Part shown: positions 7,562-16,729 of the stretch, in pieces
How positions within the stretch are numbered: position 1 is the first letter of the stretch
How the letters are laid out: every line of letters starts with the position of its first letter
Source of the DNA: Deferribacter abyssi
GTDB taxonomy: Bacteria > Chrysiogenota > Deferribacteres > Deferribacterales > Deferribacteraceae
DNA length: 64,000 bases
Assembly (NCBI RefSeq): GCF_049472655.1
Contig: NZ_JAQNCS010000001.1
Span: forward strand, 1-64,000
Direction of reading: 5' to 3'
Translations under genes and position numbers: made by a program
Notes under the pieces: generated by a model
Told to the model about the DNA's origin: nothing
The model's input: the letters and a program-made list of their open reading frames with translations, nothing else
Database searches by the model: none

Positions 7562-8605
7562 ATGATTTTAAAAAAATTTTTAAAAAATCTGAGGAATAAA
7601 GTGGATGATAAAAGCAAAAAATCTTTTTTAAAAGGGTTTGGATACTTAATTAATCAAGAGTACGATAAAGCGTTAGATGAATTAAAAGAGGTTGTGAGAA
7701 ACAACACCCATATGGTGGAAATGTACGTTGCCTTAGGAACGCTATTTAGAAATAAAGGAGAGTATTTAAAAGCTATACATATCCATGAAAGTGCTGTGGG
7801 TGAAAAAAACTTAAAAGAAGATTTAAAAAAGCAAATTTTGCATGAATTAGTATTAGATTACAAACTTTCAGGACAATTTGAAAAAGCGATTTACTATCTC
7901 AATACTCTTTTGAAAATCGACAAATCCCCAGTTTTATATAAACTAATGGCTACCCTTCTTTTCGAAAAAGGGGAATATGAAAATGCAATAAAATTTTATT
8001 CGAAATATGCAAAACTTTCTAAAAAAGATATAAGTAAGGAAATTGCTTATGGCTATTTTAAACTATCAGAGAAAACTTCTGACCTTAAAGGAAAAATTAA
8101 ACAGCTTAAAAAGTCTATAAATTCCTTTTCCTCATTTAGACTCGCAAATTATGAGCTTATTAAAGTTTATAAAAAAATTGAAAATGATAAGTTATTGTAT
8201 AATCAATTAAACTGGATTATTGATAACGATGTTTTCTTTAAAAAAGATGATATTAATTTTGTTTCAACTATTTATTATGACAAAGAAAAACTAGATGAGT
8301 TTGTAAAAAAATGTATTGGTAAAGTATCAACTAAAAATAAAAATCCTATTTATTATATATTTTTGTCAGAATACTTCAGTAAAAAAGGGGATAAACAAAA
8401 AGCTATCTCAATTTTACAAGACTTTCTAAAAGAAAAGAAAATAAATATTGTAGCAAAACAATATGTTTTATTTAAAGAAGATGAAATTTTATCAAACCTT
8501 TTTGATGAATATCTGTACATTTGTAAAAAATGTGGTGAATCTTTTAACGATTATTACGATATCTGCCCTAGATGTAAATCTATTCAAACATTATTTTTCA
8601 AATAA
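7562..8605 (+). CDS. LapB/YciM-like TPR protein with C-terminal rubredoxin-type metal site
   Basis: A 347-residue protein made of TPR repeats (about 20-300; several helices with the W/L-G-Y-A-F spacing, such as KGEYENAIKFYSKYAK) ending in a four-cysteine metal-binding tail (C321, C324, C335, C338). E. coli LapB has the same plan and controls LpxC proteolysis and so LPS amount. Here it lacks an obvious membrane anchor (the start is MILKKFLKNLRNK), so it may dock through LapA. It begins 12 bp after lapA. Last gene of the sirtuin-HIT-lapA-lapB unit. Confidence 0.82.
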   Translation: MILKKFLKNLRNKVDDKSKKSFLKGFGYLINQEYDKALDELKEVVRNNTHMVEMYVALGTLFRNKGEYLKAIHIHESAVGEKNLKEDLKKQILHELVLDYKLSGQFEKAIYYLNTLLKIDKSPVLYKLMATLLFEKGEYENAIKFYSKYAKLSKKDISKEIAYGYFKLSEKTSDLKGKIKQLKKSINSFSSFRLANYELIKVYKKIENDKLLYNQLNWIIDNDVFFKKDDINFVSTIYYDKEKLDEFVKKCIGKVSTKNKNPIYYIFLSEYFSKKGDKQKAISILQDFLKEKKINIVAKQYVLFKEDEILSNLFDEYLYICKKCGESFNDYYDICPRCKSIQTLFFK

Positions 8606-8733
8606 ATACCACTTATAATCACCGGTAATGCCCATCTTGTAAACTTTGAAAATACATCTGAATAGATCTCTATCAACCCACATCCTAACAAAAAATAACT
8701 TTTAAAAATGAAGTTTTATCTATACATTATAAT

Positions 8734-8761
8734 TTGACAATATATGCTGTTGAATTATAAA
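8734..8761 (+). promoter_or_regulatory. Probable mutS promoter
   Basis: -35 TTGACA (8734-8739), a 16-bp spacer, and -10 TATAAA (8756-8761). This would give a 5' leader of about 125 nt before mutS. The mutS start has no clear ribosome-binding site. A second, weaker promoter nearer the gene (TTGATC-16-TAAAAA at about 8860) is possible. Confidence 0.55.
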
Positions 8762-8894
8762 TGAGAATAGCTAAGTTTAATTTAAAAATTTTAATGCTTA
8801 AATTGAAGATGTTTTGTAAAGTAATATGGGTAACTCTTTAAATTTATAATAAAGTAAATTGATCTAAAAAAATAACGGAATAAAAAAAGCAACT

Positions 8895-11450
8895 ATGGAT
8901 AAAAAAGACGTAAAACTTACTCCAATGATGAAACAGTATTATGAAATAAAAAATAAATACCCAGATTGTATTTTGTTTTTTAGAATGGGTGATTTTTATG
9001 AAATGTTCGAAAACGATGCCATTGAAGCATCAAAAATCCTTGGAATTGCATTAACATCAAGAAATAAAAAAGATGAAAATCCTATCCCTATGTGTGGTAT
9101 TCCATATCACTCATATCAAAGTTATCTTGATAAATTGATTAATGCTGGGAAAAAAGTTGCCATATGTGAACAGCTTGAAGATCCTGCTACAGCAAAAGGG
9201 ATTGTAAAAAGAGGAGTAATTAGAGTAATAACTCCAGCCACAATTATAGAAGAAGAGTCCATAAAAAGTGCAGATTACAACTTTCTTCTATCCTTTTACA
9301 AAGATAAAGACAGTTATTACGTTGCTCTTGTAGATACATCCACTGGTGATCTATTTATAACAATAGGAAATGACTTAGAAAATATCATTGAAAAATGGTC
9401 CCCTAAAGAGATTATAGGTAATAAACCCTTGAATAATTCAAAAATCAACTCACAAATAATCAACTATCCCACATTTGAAAAAACTGTTGAGTCTACAATA
9501 TGCGACCATTACAAAGTAAGTAGCTTGAAATCACTAGGTTTAGATAACGTAAAGTTTGCCAAACCTATTTATTTTGCTATCAAATATTTTGATGAGCTTC
9601 TTTTAAATATAACAATTAAACCACCAGTTTTACTCACAGTAGAAGATGAGTTATATCTTGACTCTGTAGCAGTAAATACACTAGAACTTGTAAAGAATTT
9701 AAGAGATGGTTCTACTAAAAATACTCTTTTTGAGTTGCTGAATTTCTGTAAAACAGCAATGGGAGAACGTTTATTAAAATTATCTATACTTCGCCCATCA
9801 AAAAATCTTCAACTTATCAGATGGCGTCAAGATTTAATTGAAGCATTTATATTTAATCAAGAATTAAAGTCAAAATTGCAGGAATTGTTATCAAAAGTTT
9901 ATGACCTTGAACGTATAGCCTCTAGGCTAACTGCAAAAAAATCAAATGCTAGAGATCTTATATGGATAAAAAATTCCATAGAAATTCTACCAACTTTAAA
10001 AAAAGTATTATTGTCTGCAAATCATCCTGTTTTAAAAGATTTTGGAGAACAGTTTGACACCTTGGAAGATATATTCGATCTTATAGATAAAAGTATTGTA
10101 GATGATCCTCCTTTTCAAATTACAAATGGAGGAGTAATAAAAGAAGGTTTTAACAATATTATTGATGAATTTCGTGAAATTAAAAAAAATAGTACCATAT
10201 TACTTGCAAAATTAGAGCAAAAGGAAAGAGAAAAAACTGGTATAACAAATCTTAAAATAAAGTTTAATAAGGTTTTTGGCTACTACATAGAAGTTTCCAA
10301 ATCACATCTTTCAAAAGTGCCTTCCTATTTTATCAGAAAACAAACACTAGTTAATGCAGAACGATTCATCACTGATGAATTAAAAGAATTAGAGATAAAA
10401 ATTATGGAAGCAGACACAAGATTAAACGAATTAGAATACGAGCAATTTTTAAAAATAAGAAAAAACGTGGAGCTAAATGTTGAAAGATTGAGAAAACAAG
10501 CTTCATTAATCGCAAATCTTGACATGCTTCTTTCCCTTGCACACTCTGCCATAAAATACAATTATATTCGCCCAATCATTGATGATACTGATGAATTAAA
10601 GATTTTAGAAGGTCGTCATCCGGTAATAGAGCAGAAAACAGATGAACCTTTCGTCCCGAATGATATTTTTTTAGACACTAATAAAAACAGGCTTTTGATA
10701 ATCACCGGTCCAAATATGGCAGGTAAAAGTACTTATCTGCGTATGACTGCTCTCATCACCATTATGGCACATATGGGAAGTTTTGTCCCTGCAAAAGAAG
10801 CAAAAATTGGTCTTGTGGACAGAATTTTTACACGGATAGGAGCAAGCGACAATCTTGCTAAAGGAGAGTCCACCTTTATGGTGGAAATGGTAGAAACAGC
10901 AAATATATTGGGAAATGCCTCTTCAAATTCTCTTATTATACTTGATGAAATCGGGCGAGGTACATCCACTTATGATGGCCTTTCCATAGCATGGGCAGTG
11001 GCAGAATACATAGCAAAAAACTTAAAAGCCAAAACTCTCTTTGCAACCCATTATCACGAATTAACAGATATTGCTCTGACTACCGACGGTGTAAAAAACT
11101 ATACAATTGACGTAAAAGAATGGAATGACGAAATTATATTTTTAAGAAAAATTATACCAGGCTCTGCAGATAGAAGTTATGGTATACATGTAGCTAAACT
11201 TGCTGGATTACCTAAAGAAGTGATAAAGCGTAGTAATGAAATATTAAAACAACTTGAAAAAAATGAATTTAGTATGGAAGGATTACCTAAAATTGCCAAA
11301 AGGGAAGAAATAGTTATAAAGGAACCTATACTAATTTTTGAAGAGAGTCCAGTTATTGAAGAATTAAGAAAAATTGATATAAATAATATAACGCCCCTAG
11401 AGTCATTAAATATTTTACATAAATTAAAAGAGATGCTTAATGAAGCATAG
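8895..11450 (+). CDS. mutS: DNA mismatch repair ATPase MutS
   Basis: An 851-residue MutS1 of normal length. The mismatch-recognition domain starts with MMKQYYEIK and carries the Phe-x-Glu motif in GDFYEMFE (about 33-40), followed by connector, lever and clamp domains. The ATPase has Walker A GPNMAGKST (605-613), the Walker B/DEIGRG block (from residue 684), and the conserved THYHEL histidine switch. It dimerises on DNA, binds mispairs and recruits MutL; no mutL is in the window. The start fits the family N-terminus, though the ribosome-binding site is poor. The next gene overlaps its end by 11 nt. Confidence 0.98.
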   Translation: MDKKDVKLTPMMKQYYEIKNKYPDCILFFRMGDFYEMFENDAIEASKILGIALTSRNKKDENPIPMCGIPYHSYQSYLDKLINAGKKVAICEQLEDPATAKGIVKRGVIRVITPATIIEEESIKSADYNFLLSFYKDKDSYYVALVDTSTGDLFITIGNDLENIIEKWSPKEIIGNKPLNNSKINSQIINYPTFEKTVESTICDHYKVSSLKSLGLDNVKFAKPIYFAIKYFDELLLNITIKPPVLLTVEDELYLDSVAVNTLELVKNLRDGSTKNTLFELLNFCKTAMGERLLKLSILRPSKNLQLIRWRQDLIEAFIFNQELKSKLQELLSKVYDLERIASRLTAKKSNARDLIWIKNSIEILPTLKKVLLSANHPVLKDFGEQFDTLEDIFDLIDKSIVDDPPFQITNGGVIKEGFNNIIDEFREIKKNSTILLAKLEQKEREKTGITNLKIKFNKVFGYYIEVSKSHLSKVPSYFIRKQTLVNAERFITDELKELEIKIMEADTRLNELEYEQFLKIRKNVELNVERLRKQASLIANLDMLLSLAHSAIKYNYIRPIIDDTDELKILEGRHPVIEQKTDEPFVPNDIFLDTNKNRLLIITGPNMAGKSTYLRMTALITIMAHMGSFVPAKEAKIGLVDRIFTRIGASDNLAKGESTFMVEMVETANILGNASSNSLIILDEIGRGTSTYDGLSIAWAVAEYIAKNLKAKTLFATHYHELTDIALTTDGVKNYTIDVKEWNDEIIFLRKIIPGSADRSYGIHVAKLAGLPKEVIKRSNEILKQLEKNEFSMEGLPKIAKREEIVIKEPILIFEESPVIEELRKIDINNITPLESLNILHKLKEMLNEA

Positions 11451-11976
11451 CATAACAATATTAAAGTTTGCAGTGTTAAACCCTTTTTTTACTTTTAATT
11501 TTCTTTTCGCATATATCCCTATATGGGTTCCTTTCGTTTTATTTATCGAAAAAAAAATAAATTTCTCACAATTTGTTAGTATGCTAATTTTAATAGGTCT
11601 TACTAAAACATATATATTTTCTTATCCATTCGAAATAAATCCTTTTACTCTATTTTTAAAAAAAGTAGGTAACTTCTTTTTGACTTTATTTTTATTATTC
11701 TTTTTGCCGATGTTTATACTTTCTCTCAATTTTACTCTTTATATACTTAGCAATTTGTCACCTTTTATCGTTATAACTTTTATCTTTTTTCTATCACTTT
11801 TCTTTGTTTTCAAATACAGATTATCAAATATTCAACCTTTTAAAATATTGTTAAACAACATATTCTGGCTAACAATACTCTTTTCAGAAACTACACAGAT
11901 TAAAATTTCTATAATAATTTTATTTTTCTTTGTTTCTATAATCCATTACAAAAATAAAATGGAGGCTGTAATTTAA
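11440..11976 (+). CDS. Uncharacterised multi-pass membrane protein
   Basis: A 178-residue, strongly hydrophobic protein with about five to six membrane segments (roughly 12-32, 40-60, 72-95, 98-118, 135-150 and 152-165), rich in Phe, Leu and Ile, with very few charged residues and no cysteine pair or catalytic motif. I do not recognise the family. It starts inside the last codons of mutS (11-nt overlap) and so is probably translated by re-initiation after mutS. Plus-strand C exceeds G, as in the neighbouring genes. The overlap suggests co-expression only. Confidence 0.7.
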   Translation: MKHSITILKFAVLNPFFTFNFLFAYIPIWVPFVLFIEKKINFSQFVSMLILIGLTKTYIFSYPFEINPFTLFLKKVGNFFLTLFLLFFLPMFILSLNFTLYILSNLSPFIVITFIFFLSLFFVFKYRLSNIQPFKILLNNIFWLTILFSETTQIKISIIILFFFVSIIHYKNKMEAVI

Positions 11977-12054
11977 ACCTTCCTTAAGATGATTAGATAT
12001 GTAAAAGAAATGAAACTTTTTAAAAGTTTAAAAATATGAGGAGTAACAAAAATT

Positions 12055-12735
12055 ATGATTATTTATGGTAAAAATCCTGTAAAAGAAGCCCTAAAAAGTA
12101 AAAAAGCTAAAAAACTTTTTTTTAGAGATGAAATATGCATAAAATTTAGTGAAAACATCCCTTATGAAATCTTGCCAGCGTCAATTTTTGACAAAAAATT
12201 TCCAAAATCTGCTCAATCTATTGCAGCAGAAGTCCCTTTTAAGTATTACAATTTTGAAGAAGAGTATGAAGACTTAATTTTAGAAAAAAATATTGTCGTC
12301 CTTGATCAGATTAAAGATCCACAAAATTTCGGTGCAATAATAAGAGCTGGCCATTGTTTTGGTATAACCTATTTCATAGTGGCAAAAAATAATCAATGCC
12401 CTGTTACTGCAACAGTTTTTAAAGCAAGTGCAGGCAGTATTATTTATTCCAAAATTGTTCAAGTAACTAATATTGCAAGAACTCTTGATAAACTACTTGA
12501 AGTAGGTTTTTTCGTTTCTGCTGCTGACATAAATGGAAAAAAAACACTCTCAAAAGTTTATAACACAGAGCGTAATTGTATTGTTTTGGGTTCTGAAGAA
12601 AAGGGAATAAGACCTAATGTTTTAAAACGTGCACATATCACATTCAAAATTGAAATGAACGGTCAAATAGACTCACTTAATGTATCGCAGTCATCAGCTA
12701 TTATTTTTTATCATTTTTTTAAGGGGAATCAATGA
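12055..12735 (+). CDS. rlmB: 23S rRNA 2'-O-ribose methyltransferase, SpoU/TrmH family (RlmB-like)
   Basis: A 226-residue SPOUT methyltransferase. An N-terminal substrate-binding domain (YGKNPVKEAL start) is followed by the knotted catalytic domain with motif 1 DPQNFGAIIRA, motif 2 VLGSEEKGIRP and motif 3 SLNVSQSSAI. RlmB methylates the ribose of a guanosine in domain V of 23S rRNA using S-adenosylmethionine. It is slightly short at the N-terminus compared with E. coli RlmB. The paralogous tRNA methyltransferase TrmH is the main alternative; the N-terminal domain favours RlmB. The last bases overlap the next gene by ATGA. Confidence 0.88.
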   Translation: MIIYGKNPVKEALKSKKAKKLFFRDEICIKFSENIPYEILPASIFDKKFPKSAQSIAAEVPFKYYNFEEEYEDLILEKNIVVLDQIKDPQNFGAIIRAGHCFGITYFIVAKNNQCPVTATVFKASAGSIIYSKIVQVTNIARTLDKLLEVGFFVSAADINGKKTLSKVYNTERNCIVLGSEEKGIRPNVLKRAHITFKIEMNGQIDSLNVSQSSAIIFYHFFKGNQ

Positions 12736-14501
12736 ATTTAAAGGACACTCTAATAAAGTGCGGTTTTTACGAAGTCAATAATTCAGTAACTCTACAAAAA
12801 TTTTTTAAAATTTTAAATAGTTATAAAGGAAATTATGGCTACATAACAGTAGAAGGTAAAAACTTTAAAACAGTCTTAATCAAGGGTACTTATAAAAATT
12901 TTATAAAAGAGATAAAAAGTGAACACTCCCTTCCAAAATCTATTTACACAAAAATTGCAGAAATTATTACTTCTTTTGAAAGGGATAATTTTGAACACAT
13001 AGAAATAGATGCTGGAACAGATGATAAAAATTTATACCTTTTGAAATGTAAAAAAATTCCAAAACCAATTAAACGTTTTGATAAACGAGATATTTTACCC
13101 TTTCCTCCACTTACACATATAGAATATTCTCTATTTCACGATGGGTTAACAAAAGAAAATACACTATATTCAAACAATTTTTTCTCTTATCTGCTACCAG
13201 AGACGTTATCTCCCTTCTCAGCATCCCTTTTCAAAATATTTGAAAATGTACTAAATCCATTCTTTATGGAAAACAATATCAAAACCTTGGAACCATCAAT
13301 AAAACATATATTTGGAAAACCTTTTATAAATAAAAATAATCTTGATATAGTTTTTAGGACATTAAAAGGAAATGATCATTTTTATTTACTCAATTATGCA
13401 CCTCATCTTTTTTTAAAATTAAAAAAAATAAAATTTAAAGAATTTGACCTTAATATAATAAAAAACATTAATTTTGAAAATTATTTTGACGATGCAAGAA
13501 ATTCCTATGAAGAACTAAATTTTGAGCAATTTCTTGATAATTTGTTCGTTGTTGTTGCTAATTTAGCTGCCATTTTCTTTATTTTCTTTTTTAAGTTTAA
13601 TAACGCTTTTACAACTCTTTACAACACTCAACCTGACATTTCAAAAATTTTAAAAGTGATATATCTTTCAAGACAATCAAGTTTAATAACTAATAACCAA
13701 ACACTATATCCATTTTTTGACTTTTCATACAACAAAACTAATTTCTCAAAGATATATGAGACAACTACTTATGATTTAAATACTCTTTTAAAAGAATTCT
13801 TTCCAAAAACCAGATTGGCTTTGAAAAAAAAGAAACTTATACAAGCTATATCTGAGATACATAATTTACTTGATATAAAAGATAGAGCAGTTCTTTTTGC
13901 CAACAATATTTTCGATAAAGTAAAAAAAATTATTGAAAACAAAAAAGATGAGCTAGTAGAAAATCATAAACTTAAAAAAAATATATCCCCCTTTAATTTT
14001 GATTTTAAAGAATTTACAGATATTTATAGTGATAATTTCTACGCCAATTATTTATTTAATTACTGTTTTAAAATATGGCAATTTGAAAGGTATTCTTTTC
14101 AAATTGTTCCAAATGAAATCTTTGAAGAAGATATTCCACAAAATCATAGTATAGTTTCAAAAATGATCTCAAAATTTAATAATATAATGACATTTCACCC
14201 TTTAATTTTTTTTGAAAAAGAGATTAAAGGAAAAACTTTTTATTTAAAAAGTACAAAAGATGAAATTGAAACTGATTCTATTATTTATTCAAAATCTATA
14301 CCATTACCACTATTACCCAAAATTAATAAAGCAAAAGCCATAATTGTGGAATCAGCACCGGTTTATTCATATCTCATGGAATATGCGACAGTAACTGATA
14401 CATCTATAATTACTGGTTTAAGATTTTCACCTATGTTTTTTGGTAATTCTATACTGCAACTTAAAAATAAGACTTTAACTATAGAAAAAAATAGTAGATA
14501 A
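12732..14501 (+). CDS. Degenerate PEP-synthase/PPDK-like protein, probably catalytically inactive
   Basis: A 589-residue protein with no obvious enzyme signature, but three stretches align by eye with the PEP synthase/rifampin phosphotransferase plan. Residues 75-110 (IAEIITSFERDNFEHIEID, then LYLLKCKKI) match the end of the ATP-binding domain (normally DIEWA...LYLLQARPI). Residues 146-163 (YSNNFFSYLLPETLSPFS) match the 'NVGEVLPGPVTPLTWS' linker. Residues 536-585 match the swivelling phosphohistidine domain. Most of the ATP-grasp domain is missing at the N-terminus, and the catalytic-His motif GGxxSHxA reads SAPVYSYLM, with Tyr547 in place of His. The gene overlaps rlmB by 4 nt, is AT-rich and has strong C-over-G bias. 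Function unknown; family assignment is my inference and needs a profile search. Confidence 0.6.
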   Translation: MNLKDTLIKCGFYEVNNSVTLQKFFKILNSYKGNYGYITVEGKNFKTVLIKGTYKNFIKEIKSEHSLPKSIYTKIAEIITSFERDNFEHIEIDAGTDDKNLYLLKCKKIPKPIKRFDKRDILPFPPLTHIEYSLFHDGLTKENTLYSNNFFSYLLPETLSPFSASLFKIFENVLNPFFMENNIKTLEPSIKHIFGKPFINKNNLDIVFRTLKGNDHFYLLNYAPHLFLKLKKIKFKEFDLNIIKNINFENYFDDARNSYEELNFEQFLDNLFVVVANLAAIFFIFFFKFNNAFTTLYNTQPDISKILKVIYLSRQSSLITNNQTLYPFFDFSYNKTNFSKIYETTTYDLNTLLKEFFPKTRLALKKKKLIQAISEIHNLLDIKDRAVLFANNIFDKVKKIIENKKDELVENHKLKKNISPFNFDFKEFTDIYSDNFYANYLFNYCFKIWQFERYSFQIVPNEIFEEDIPQNHSIVSKMISKFNNIMTFHPLIFFEKEIKGKTFYLKSTKDEIETDSIIYSKSIPLPLLPKINKAKAIIVESAPVYSYLMEYATVTDTSIITGLRFSPMFFGNSILQLKNKTLTIEKNSR

Positions 14502-14519
14502 TTCCATTTATAAATGGAA
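14502..14519. repeat. Perfect 18-bp palindrome after the PEP-synthase-like gene
   Basis: TTCCATTTA (14502-14510) is followed at once by its inverse TAAATGGAA (14511-14519). It begins one base after the stop codon at 14499-14501 and contains the ATG of a possible 28-residue ORF. It has no loop or T tract, so it looks more like a protein-binding site than a terminator. Confidence 0.5.
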
Positions 14520-14600
14520 ACCTTGAAAACTATTAGAGCTATTATAGGAGCAATAGCTGGTGCCATATATGGTATAAAAATATTCCTGATAGATTTTTAA
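14514..14600 (+). CDS. Possible 28-residue hydrophobic peptide
   Basis: ATG at 14514 opens a 28-codon frame ending in TAA at 14598-14600. It encodes a short basic start (METLKTIR) and a Gly/Ala/Ile-rich membrane-length segment (AIIGAIAGAIYGIKIFLI). There is no good ribosome-binding site, and the start lies inside a palindrome 12 bases after the previous stop. It could be a small membrane peptide, or chance in AT-rich DNA. Confidence 0.25.
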   Translation: METLKTIRAIIGAIAGAIYGIKIFLIDF

Positions 14601-14662
14601 AATATATTTACAGCTCTAAAATATTAAGTTACAATAGCATTAAGCAATTCTTAGGATAATCA

Positions 14663-15901
14663 ATGCATGCATTAATACCAAAAATAAAAAACAAATTACA
14701 TACTAGCCGAAATAAATATTTAAAAAAATTAACACACAACGAATGTTGTATTGTTCATATAGATATTAATAATTTTTCTTTTTTTAGATTTAAATATGGA
14801 TTTAATGTTACTAACAAACTATTGGAAATTATATCAGAACGTATATTATCTATACTTTCCGATGAAGACTTTGTTGAAAATATATACGCTGACGATTTCA
14901 TTGTTTTTTTAACTGGTAATAAAAATGATTGTTTTAAAAAAATAAAATATTTAAAAGAAGAGTTGGATAAACCTATTTTATTAAATGAAAATACCAAAAT
15001 TAAGCTTTATTATAGAATTTCTGTAATTCATTATCCGAGTGATATTCAAAATCTCAATGAAGCAATTGATTATTTAATAATGTTTTCAAGGTTTATTAAG
15101 TCAAAAGAGCCAGAAGGTATTTATTATTTTGACAAAACAGAATCACCTATTTTTGAAAAATTAAAAACATTTATTGATTTTATATATGACGTTAATTTTG
15201 ATAAACATCTTGTACCCGCTTTTCAAGGAATCTATGATTTAAATTCAAATAAAATCTTTGGCTATGAAGTGCTAACAAGAGTTTATTATAACAGTAAAAT
15301 TTACAATGCATCACAACTTATCGATATGTTTCAATATTTTAAAATCAACATAAAAAGTGATGAAGTAATAATTAACAAAGCACTTCAATATAAAATTGAC
15401 ACAAATGATCATAGTGTTTATTTTTTTAATATCATACCAGAGTATTTTTACCAATACATTGAAATGATAACTTCAATACTTGATGCATATAAAAACAAAG
15501 GACTCAATACTAGTGAAATCTGCATTGAACTAACAGAAATATCAGAATTTTCAAAATTTGATGAAATCAACAAAACTTTCAAACAATTAAAAGAACAATA
15601 TAACTTGATGTTTGCTATAGACGACTTTGGATCAGGATATTCAAACTTAAATGTTTTCACCTCTTTGCATATAGATTTTTTAAAAATAGATAAAGAGCTA
15701 ATAGAAAATGTTAAAAACAATCCAATTACAGGATATCTTTTAAAAGCTGTTACAGAACTCTCTCTGTTTAGAAATATTGCTATCATAGGTGAAGGAATTG
15801 ATTCTGCTGAAAAACTACGCTTTATCAATAAACTAGGATTTGACTATGCCCAAGGATTTTATATTTCAAACCCTAAAGTCCCAGAAAAATTCTTAACTTA
15901 A
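14663..15901 (+). CDS. Degenerate GGDEF plus EAL-domain protein, c-di-GMP phosphodiesterase candidate
   Basis: A 412-residue cytoplasmic protein with no membrane segment or sensor domain. The N-terminal GGDEF-fold domain (about 25-155) has YADDF (75-79) where GGDEF should be, so cyclase activity is unlikely. The EAL domain (about 170-410) keeps the metal and catalytic residues: Glu202 (GYEVLTR), Glu289 (ELTE), Asp320-Asp321 (DDFGSG), Lys341 (KID), Glu377 (GEGID), and a QGF motif. It should hydrolyse c-di-GMP to pGpG, perhaps modulated by the dead GGDEF domain. It stands alone on the plus strand, convergent with the wtp operon. Confidence 0.88.
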   Translation: MHALIPKIKNKLHTSRNKYLKKLTHNECCIVHIDINNFSFFRFKYGFNVTNKLLEIISERILSILSDEDFVENIYADDFIVFLTGNKNDCFKKIKYLKEELDKPILLNENTKIKLYYRISVIHYPSDIQNLNEAIDYLIMFSRFIKSKEPEGIYYFDKTESPIFEKLKTFIDFIYDVNFDKHLVPAFQGIYDLNSNKIFGYEVLTRVYYNSKIYNASQLIDMFQYFKINIKSDEVIINKALQYKIDTNDHSVYFFNIIPEYFYQYIEMITSILDAYKNKGLNTSEICIELTEISEFSKFDEINKTFKQLKEQYNLMFAIDDFGSGYSNLNVFTSLHIDFLKIDKELIENVKNNPITGYLLKAVTELSLFRNIAIIGEGIDSAEKLRFINKLGFDYAQGFYISNPKVPEKFLT

Positions 15902-15910
15902 ATTACAATA

Positions 15911-15929
15911 AAAAAAATTAAAATTTTTT
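15911..15929. terminator. Weak AT-only bidirectional terminator candidate
   Basis: AAAAAATT (15912-15919) and AATTTTTT (15922-15929) form an inverted repeat with T runs on both strands, between convergent genes. The stem is all A-T and the loop is tight, so this is only a candidate. Confidence 0.3.
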
Positions 15930-15952
15930 GACTTAATAACCAATAGACAATC

Positions 15953-16729
15953 TTATCGTAAACTATCTCGATTATTTAAAAATCTTACAATTACAAAGAT
16001 AATCAAAGAAAACATTATCATAGCAGCTGCAACAGGCGCAGAATATTTTAAACCAAAATTATTAAACCTATCATAAATCAAAACAGGTGCTATCATTGGA
16101 TGATAAGCTATTATTACCACAGCACCAAATTCACCAAGCCCTCTTGCCCACATCATTAGCATTCCATTTACAATATCCCTTCGAGCATTAGGAAGTACTA
16201 CTCTAACAAAAGCAGAAAACCAGCTTGCACCAAGTGTCCTTGCCACATATTCATACTTTATATTAACCTTTTTAAACCCTTCTTTTGCTCCATTTATTAG
16301 ATAAGCGGCAGATAAAAACATCATACCAAACATAATCCCAATTGTACTATCTATCAGTTGTATTTTTAAAAAATCAAAAACTTTAGCAAAAAAACCACTA
16401 TTAAAAGCTACAAGCAGTGCAATACCAGCAGCCGTGTGCGGAATCATTGTAGGGATATCAATTATCCCTTCAATAATCGATTTTCCAAAAAAATCATATC
16501 TTGCAATTAAATATGCAAGGGGAATACCTGTAACAAATACACAAACAGTCGCATAAAAAGAAACTTTAAATGTTAAAATAATCGATTCAAACACCTCTTT
16601 TTCACTTACAGTATTAATAATTTTAATTATACCATTGTTATAAAACAGCTTAACTACTGGAAAGGCAAGAAAAAAAATAATTATAACACTAAATATAAAA
16701 AAAACTGCTTTATTTATCCTTTGTCCCAT
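15953..16729 (-). CDS. wtpB: Tungstate/molybdate ABC transporter permease
   Basis: A 258-residue inner-membrane permease with about six membrane helices. It carries the ABC coupling (EAA) loop, YVARTLGASWFSAFVRVVLP, followed by GLGEFGAVVIIA, the pattern of ModB/WtpB/CysT permeases. It forms the channel for oxyanion uptake with the ATPase and binding protein encoded upstream. Its start overlaps the 3' end of wtpC by 20 nt. The specific metal is inferred from the WtpA-type binding protein in the same operon. Molybdate-only or sulfate specificity is a less likely alternative. Confidence 0.88.
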   Translation of the reverse strand: MGQRINKAVFFIFSVIIIFFLAFPVVKLFYNNGIIKIINTVSEKEVFESIILTFKVSFYATVCVFVTGIPLAYLIARYDFFGKSIIEGIIDIPTMIPHTAAGIALLVAFNSGFFAKVFDFLKIQLIDSTIGIMFGMMFLSAAYLINGAKEGFKKVNIKYEYVARTLGASWFSAFVRVVLPNARRDIVNGMLMMWARGLGEFGAVVIIAYHPMIAPVLIYDRFNNFGLKYSAPVAAAMIMFSLIIFVIVRFLNNRDSLR

